Shown: piece after piece, positions 59,133 through 64,000 of the stretch
Layout: each line of letters begins with the position of its first letter
Position numbering within the stretch: position 1 is the stretch's first letter
From: Ignavibacteria bacterium
GTDB lineage: Bacteria; Bacteroidota; Ignavibacteria; Kapaibacteriales; Kapaibacteriaceae
Direction of reading: 5' to 3'
DNA: 64,000 nt
Assembly: GCA_016707005.1 (NCBI GenBank)
Contig: JADJIQ010000005.1
Location: 682,001-746,000 of the forward strand
Made by a program: the position numbers and the translations under genes
Notes under the pieces: model-generated
Database searches by the model: none
The model's input: the letters and a program-made list of their open reading frames with translations, nothing else
Told to the model about the DNA's origin: nothing

Positions 59133-62100
59133 TTAGCGGACGAACACGACTTGTTGTGTGGATGAGCGAACGCCATCTGTTACACGAACCGTGTAAAGAC
59201 CGCTCGACATCATAACACCATTTGACAAGCCGTTCCACTCGATTGTATGGCTGCCTGCTGTGAACACATCGTTCGCAAGCGTTGCAACTCTTGTTCCAAT
59301 CGCATCATAGATCTCAACTGCTACGTTCTTCGTTGTTGGAACGTTGAACGTGATCGCTGTTGACGTCGAGAATGGATTAGGAGCTGTGCTTGTGATCGAC
59401 AGGTCTGTTGTTGGATCTTCATCGTCCACTCCGGAAGCGAAGTCATAGACAATGATGAAGCCGCGTACAGCATCGCGAGAGATAACAAGCGTGTAGCATG
59501 CACCAACCGTGTCAAGACGGATGTCACTTGCCGAACGACCTGCACCAGTCTTCATGTCATATGCGAACAATTGACCGTTAGACTGATCATCACGCAGGTA
59601 GTACGAACCCTTGTTGTCTGACAGAGCCGGAAGCTGTGCTGGGCACCAGCTAAGCTTGACAGGATAGTATGCTGAGCTCTGACCTGTTTCGCCACCAGCT
59701 TGGAAGCGAGCACGGTAGATAGCATCACCCGGCGTGTTCTTGAACGGGAAGATGTTGCGGAGGATACCGTTGCGTGTTGGGATCGTCCAACGAGCGTCAA
59801 AGACGTCGACGTACGGAACCGGTGGCAACTCATACTCGCAGTAGTTGGAATCAAGATTGCCGAACGAAGTGATTTCGTCACCCGTAGTTGCAATTGTCTT
59901 GCTTCCTGTACCAAACGTGAGGATCTGGAAGGCACCAAGATTGTTTTCAACGCGAACGTCGGCAACAAACTCAGTTTCGTCAGATACTGCCACTTGATAC
60001 ACGAGCGTATCCTTAACACCTTGACGGTCAGTTACAACGACCTTGATCGTGATACGACCATTCACAGGAATGTCTGTGAGGTTCGTCGTGCTGATAACAA
60101 CAGTTTGTGTATCTGCGATCGGGCTGGAGAGACGCTCAGGTGTGAATGTCCATGTACCAGTTGATTCGATCACTTCAAACGTAAGCTGCTCGTTATCTGC
60201 TTGTGTACGGCGAAGATCGATGTCTGTCACCTTGAGTGTATCCGTGTATGGCTTACCCTGCTCAACGCACTTGACGATCGGCGAAGAGAACAGACGTGGA
60301 TCGTGGTTGCGAGCACGGATGGTAAGATTATACGAACGGATGTCCTTGAGTTGACCGGCATCTGTAACAACAACGGTTACAAGAACAGTCGTGTCAGCAT
60401 ACGGCAGATCAGTTACGCGTGGTGTGCCATAGAGCAGACCGCTTGTTGGGTTGATCTTGAGCCACTTCGGTGTTGTCTTACGCGAACCATCAAGCGTGAA
60501 TGAACCAGCTTCAGGGAAGTAAGGGTCAACAAGGATCGAGTCGCGCGATTCATCAATGTAGATGAGTTCGAATGACTGAGCCTGACCAAAGTTTGGATCG
60601 TAGACATTGATGCGGCGTGAAGAATCGATAAGTGCAACGTTGTAGTCAACGTCTTCATTCGCTTCTGCAAGATTTGCATCAAGAAGTTGCGGTTGAACAT
60701 TAACGAACAGACGGCGGGTGAGTGTGTTAAGACCACCGTGTCCGTCGTTTACTACAACTGTCATCACTGTATCAGTGTTCAGATCACCGTTGATCGGATT
60801 TCCTGGATTGAAGTCATTTGTTGGCTTCAGGATCTCACGGGCTTCAGTACCATCGATACGGACTTCAATGCGACCGCGCGTTGTGAAGTCTTCAGCGAAT
60901 TGGTCAACTGTTCCAGCACTTTGATAACGACGCATATAGCGTGTTGCGAGCCAGATCGGACGAGCCTGCAGAACTTCATCTACAACAACATCATCAGGAT
61001 TCTGACGAATAGAAGTTGAGAGGAATCCGTAAGCCGTCTTACCGTAACGGAAGTCCCAGACACCATACTGCTTTACAACAGCACGATTTGTGTCAACTGC
61101 TGCAAGGTCTTCGTACTCATCATCCGTATTCACGTCAAGACGGAAGCGGAGCGAGTCTGTAAGGTTTGCAACGAATTGAACATTGAGATCATCAGGTTGC
61201 GGTGCTGCTGGATCATTGTACACTTCGTCGAGAATAGCATTTGGTTGGACCAAACGACGTCCAACGCGTGATTCCGTGTTGTACATGCGGAGTGTATCGA
61301 GGTACGTTCCTGTTGCAGCATCATACGAACCTGGGTCCGTAGTTGTTGGATCAAGAACGATCGTGGAATCACCCTTCAACATGCCTTGATACGTTACAGC
61401 CTGGGACGCGTTTGCACGGTAGTTCCAGAGGAAACGTGGCATTGAGTCTACAACGTGGATGCGGAAGCGATAAGCACTTGTGTCTAGCCAACCGAAGTTC
61501 ACTGTGTCCTGCTGGAGGAAACGAGCGTTCGTGTTGTCTGGATTGCGCTGATCGAGAGCGATCGAGTTGTTATCGTATTCTTCTGCATGGAAGTACGAAG
61601 GATAGATGTAGAACCAACTCGAGATCACGTCTTCGCCAACACCCGACTTGCGAAGTGTATCAACGAGTTCCAATGAAGGCGGGAAGTTCTTCGTTACTAC
61701 TTCAATCTCTTCACCACCCGGTACGATGTACGGGTTGATCGGACGACCGCGAAGCATACGATATCCTTGTGCACCCCAACGTGGATTGTTCGTGCTAGAT
61801 GCTCTCACGAGGGTGTCGCGAAGCCAATAGCGAAGAGCAGAGTTACCAGTTGTGATGTTCCAGAAGTACGAAAGCTGCGAATTGAATGTTGAGTCGTTGA
61901 TGACGCGTGGGTCATAGAACTTGTTAACATCAACAGCTGTGATCGTGAAGATCGAATCGCGCTCGTAGATGTCTTGACCAGGGATCGGTGTACCCGTAGC
62001 ATCCGAAGGATAGCTCGGTGGCTCATTGAACCAGCTACCGCGACCGCCACCGCGAGGTGATTGTGCTGCAGTTACTGGTGTATAGAGACGATTCTCCGAT

Positions 62101-64000
62101 ACAAACACGCGATTGCGCATCTCTGGATGGATGAGAGGCGAAGTACCGAGTGTATCAGCTGCACCTGTGAACTGCGGCGGATTAGTGTTGTTGCCAACTG
62201 TGAACGTCAGTCCACCGTTGATAGCATTCACAACGCCGTCTTTCCAGAGGATAGTACGGGATACGATCGTTACTTGGTCACCTTCACGAACTGGAAGTGC
62301 ACGATAGCGCTCACCACCGAAGTACGTTTCCTTACCACCGTCGCCATTCATAGCGTTCGATGTTGGAAGTGTAGGACGGTTGCCGAGACGGAAGTCGTTG
62401 CCGCCGAGTTCGCCAAGGATCGTTGAACCTTCCCACTTGCGACCTTGAAGTGCTGAAGAATCTTCTGCTACTGCATTGTCGGCAATGAAGGAAAGAAGTG
62501 TTGCACCCGTACCATACGTAGCAAGACCTTCGTAGGCGCGACGGATGTTAGGGTCACCACCGTTTGTTGAATCCGGTACGAGTTCCACACGTGAGCGGAA
62601 GATCGTGTCCGTAAGATTCTTCTGCTTCATGTTCGTACGGATGTAGTCACCTGTACGCTCATTGATCACGAAGAATACTGTTTCGTTAAGAGCACGTGGG
62701 TCGTTATTGCTGATCTCAGCAGTTGCACTGTAGTCGGCACGAGCCTCGAGGAACACCGGATAACCAATTGGATGGTTGCCAATGAACTCTGTTTGTACAG
62801 CAGCAATGTCAGCATACATCTCGGCATCGAATGGATTGCGAGTTGTGCGCTTTACATACTTGTTGTACGACGGCATCGTTGGGTCTGTGTAGACCTTAAG
62901 AACCGGTGGAATACCAACTGCAAAGTCTTCGATCGGTGACATGCGGCGATTTGAATAGTCCGCTGTCTTGATGTCCGTTCCCTTGTCGAAGATATCATAG
63001 ATACGACCTTCAAGAAGGAGTGTATCTGGGATGGTCCACGTTGGGATCGGCTTGTAGTTGTAACGCCATGCTGATTCGAATGGTCCTTGCTCAGTTACAT
63101 TGTTCGAAGCTTGGCGCATGAAGCGCATGTGCGTCTTGCCATTGCCAGCGATGAAGAACGTTTCTTGGATACGACCGAACGATGAATTGTTAGCCGATAC
63201 CGGAAGGATCGTGTTGATGTTCGCTTCCGTACGACCCCAGTAGTTACCACGAAGTGTGTCAACGCCACCAAAACCGATACCAGTTGTGCCTGCAAGAACA
63301 CCCTTGGTGTCTTGGGCATCTGGAAGACGGATGATGAAGCGAGCATCATTATCGTAGATGGAGTTCGCAGCAAAGCTATACGTTGTCCATGGAAGTGGAC
63401 CAGTCACTTCACCGTAGAGAACTGCACCAGCGAGATCGCTTGATGCCGGATTCTCAGTGTTGACGAGTGGCCCGCGGATCGAATCGTTTGCACGACCGAT
63501 ATCGGACACAGCCTTGTTACCTGTTACGAGACAGCGAGCGAATGCAAGCTTGAGATCGTAGTTGTCAGAGTAAACAGCAGCACCCGTGAACGCTGTGTTG
63601 TTTTGGAAACGAACACGGTCGAAGGCAACTGTGTCTACACGAACGCGAACGCTATCAAGGATATAGTATGCTCCACCAAGACCCGTTCCGTTTTCACGGA
63701 GTGTTGTTCCTGGGTGAACCACCTTGATATCACCGCGCTGAGTTGTGCCACTGCCTTGACGGAGTGGGTTTTCAGTAGCGACGTTGTCATAGAAGCGCGT
63801 AAGCATGCGCTCATCTGCACGTGGTGTAGATGTCTGGAAGGTGAAGACTTCATTACGCGGCATGTAACCAGTTGCAACGCCGAGGCTGTTGTAATTGATC
63901 TCATCAAGGTCTGTTACAAAGAAGCGCTTACGTGTAAGCGTATCAGGTGTAACAACAGCAATAGCACCACCATTACCATTCCATACCTTGTTTGCACGGA
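59133..64000 (-). CDS. Giant T9SS-secreted surface protein (5' end outside window)
   Basis: The frame is open from the stop at 59133 to the right edge; the first internal Met is at 63863, but the same frame continues upstream without a stop (TRKRFFVTDLDEINYN ...), so at least 1,621 residues are present and the N-terminus is missing. A parallel beta-helix-like region (FQNNTAFTGAAVYSDNYDLK; GAVLYGEVTG) is followed by long uncharacterised segments, then cadherin/Ig-like modules (INPTSGLLYGTPRVTDLPYA; KPYTDTLKVTDIDLRRTQAD) and a type A sorting domain (STAPNPFSTSTAITFNVPTT ... MMSSGLYTVRVTDG) ending VVFVR. A cell-surface adhesin or shell protein is plausible; no enzyme motif is visible. Confidence 0.82.
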   Translation of the reverse strand, partial: RANKVWNGNGGAIAVVTPDTLTRKRFFVTDLDEINYNSLGVATGYMPRNEVFTFQTSTPRADERMLTRFYDNVATENPLRQGSGTTQRGDIKVVHPGTTLRENGTGLGGAYYILDSVRVRVDTVAFDRVRFQNNTAFTGAAVYSDNYDLKLAFARCLVTGNKAVSDIGRANDSIRGPLVNTENPASSDLAGAVLYGEVTGPLPWTTYSFAANSIYDNDARFIIRLPDAQDTKGVLAGTTGIGFGGVDTLRGNYWGRTEANINTILPVSANNSSFGRIQETFFIAGNGKTHMRFMRQASNNVTEQGPFESAWRYNYKPIPTWTIPDTLLLEGRIYDIFDKGTDIKTADYSNRRMSPIEDFAVGIPPVLKVYTDPTMPSYNKYVKRTTRNPFDAEMYADIAAVQTEFIGNHPIGYPVFLEARADYSATAEISNNDPRALNETVFFVINERTGDYIRTNMKQKNLTDTIFRSRVELVPDSTNGGDPNIRRAYEGLATYGTGATLLSFIADNAVAEDSSALQGRKWEGSTILGELGGNDFRLGNRPTLPTSNAMNGDGGKETYFGGERYRALPVREGDQVTIVSRTILWKDGVVNAINGGLTFTVGNNTNPPQFTGAADTLGTSPLIHPEMRNRVFVSENRLYTPVTAAQSPRGGGRGSWFNEPPSYPSDATGTPIPGQDIYERDSIFTITAVDVNKFYDPRVINDSTFNSQLSYFWNITTGNSALRYWLRDTLVRASSTNNPRWGAQGYRMLRGRPINPYIVPGGEEIEVVTKNFPPSLELVDTLRKSGVGEDVISSWFYIYPSYFHAEEYDNNSIALDQRNPDNTNARFLQQDTVNFGWLDTSAYRFRIHVVDSMPRFLWNYRANASQAVTYQGMLKGDSTIVLDPTTTDPGSYDAATGTYLDTLRMYNTESRVGRRLVQPNAILDEVYNDPAAPQPDDLNVQFVANLTDSLRFRLDVNTDDEYEDLAAVDTNRAVVKQYGVWDFRYGKTAYGFLSTSIRQNPDDVVVDEVLQARPIWLATRYMRRYQSAGTVDQFAEDFTTRGRIEVRIDGTEAREILKPTNDFNPGNPINGDLNTDTVMTVVVNDGHGGLNTLTRRLFVNVQPQLLDANLAEANEDVDYNVALIDSSRRINVYDPNFGQAQSFELIYIDESRDSILVDPYFPEAGSFTLDGSRKTTPKWLKINPTSGLLYGTPRVTDLPYADTTVLVTVVVTDAGQLKDIRSYNLTIRARNHDPRLFSSPIVKCVEQGKPYTDTLKVTDIDLRRTQADNEQLTFEVIESTGTWTFTPERLSSPIADTQTVVISTTNLTDIPVNGRITIKVVVTDRQGVKDTLVYQVAVSDETEFVADVRVENNLGAFQILTFGTGSKTIATTGDEITSFGNLDSNYCEYELPPVPYVDVFDARWTIPTRNGILRNIFPFKNTPGDAIYRARFQAGGETGQSSAYYPVKLSWCPAQLPALSDNKGSYYLRDDQSNGQLFAYDMKTGAGRSASDIRLDTVGACYTLVISRDAVRGFIIVYDFASGVDDEDPTTDLSITSTAPNPFSTSTAITFNVPTTKNVAVEIYDAIGTRVATLANDVFTAGSHTIEWNGLSNGVMMSSGLYTVRVTDGVRSSTQQVVFVR

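Overview
The window looks like a chromosomal segment of a Gram-negative bacterium of the Bacteroidota/Chlorobiota (FCB) group, with Candidatus Kapabacteria as my best guess (inference). Reasons: at least seven secreted proteins end in type IX secretion (T9SS) type A sorting domains (PNP motif, then a short beta-rich tail ending in VR/VVR/VRQ); there are many outer-membrane beta-barrels and lipoproteins; several promoter-like sites match the Bacteroidota -10 element TAnnTTTG; base composition is near 50% GC. There is no CRISPR array, prophage or insertion sequence. Most of the text is ordinary housekeeping, envelope and secreted-protein genes in short, tightly packed operons, mostly on the minus strand.

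Layout. 1-7.2 kb: start of a pyruvate-kinase-like gene cut by the window edge, a PQQ-type beta-propeller protein, a VIT1/CCC1-like membrane protein, a metallo-beta-lactamase-fold hydrolase and a T9SS cargo protein. 7.3-14.3 kb: a five-gene minus-strand operon (porin with an in-frame stop, L-asparaginase, AspT-type antiporter, Dcu-type dicarboxylate transporter, aspartase). Both enzymes carry signal peptides, so asparagine would be converted to aspartate and then fumarate in the periplasm. 14.4-15.4 kb: tRNA-Phe, a terminator and an autoregulated-looking Xre regulator/membrane protein pair. 15.5-31 kb: LysE exporter, a large T9SS cargo, an AAA/DUF4143 ATPase with twin operators, a voltage-gated channel, a GNAT acetyltransferase, a CoA-binding protein, rlmN, an FAD oxidoreductase, envelope proteins, and an ECF sigma/putative anti-sigma pair. 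31-44 kb: OmpA-like and T9SS proteins, then a long minus-strand run cdd-MFS-guaA-membrane protein-DJ-1-metG-ftsL-ftsI. 44-51.8 kb: mutY (frameshifted near its end) and a glycosyltransferase/methyltransferase envelope group. 51.8-64 kb: five consecutive genes for secreted proteins, including a cohesin/dockerin-like protein and a giant surface protein cut by the right edge.

The most unusual content is non-coding. A composite intergenic repeat (CCCATGAC hairpin, 8-bp TTCGCTRT arrays, and a 22-bp CTCGACTACGCTCGG-type core) occurs four times, and a relative of its core has been tripled in frame inside metG, where it is translated as a (TPSAVV)n linker. Other 7-, 8-, 14- and 28-bp tandem arrays sit between genes. 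A heptamer ARGGGGC occurs about 60 times by eye on both strands in the first 51 kb and not at all in the last 13 kb. Two genes (porin, mutY) are broken by a single lesion each.
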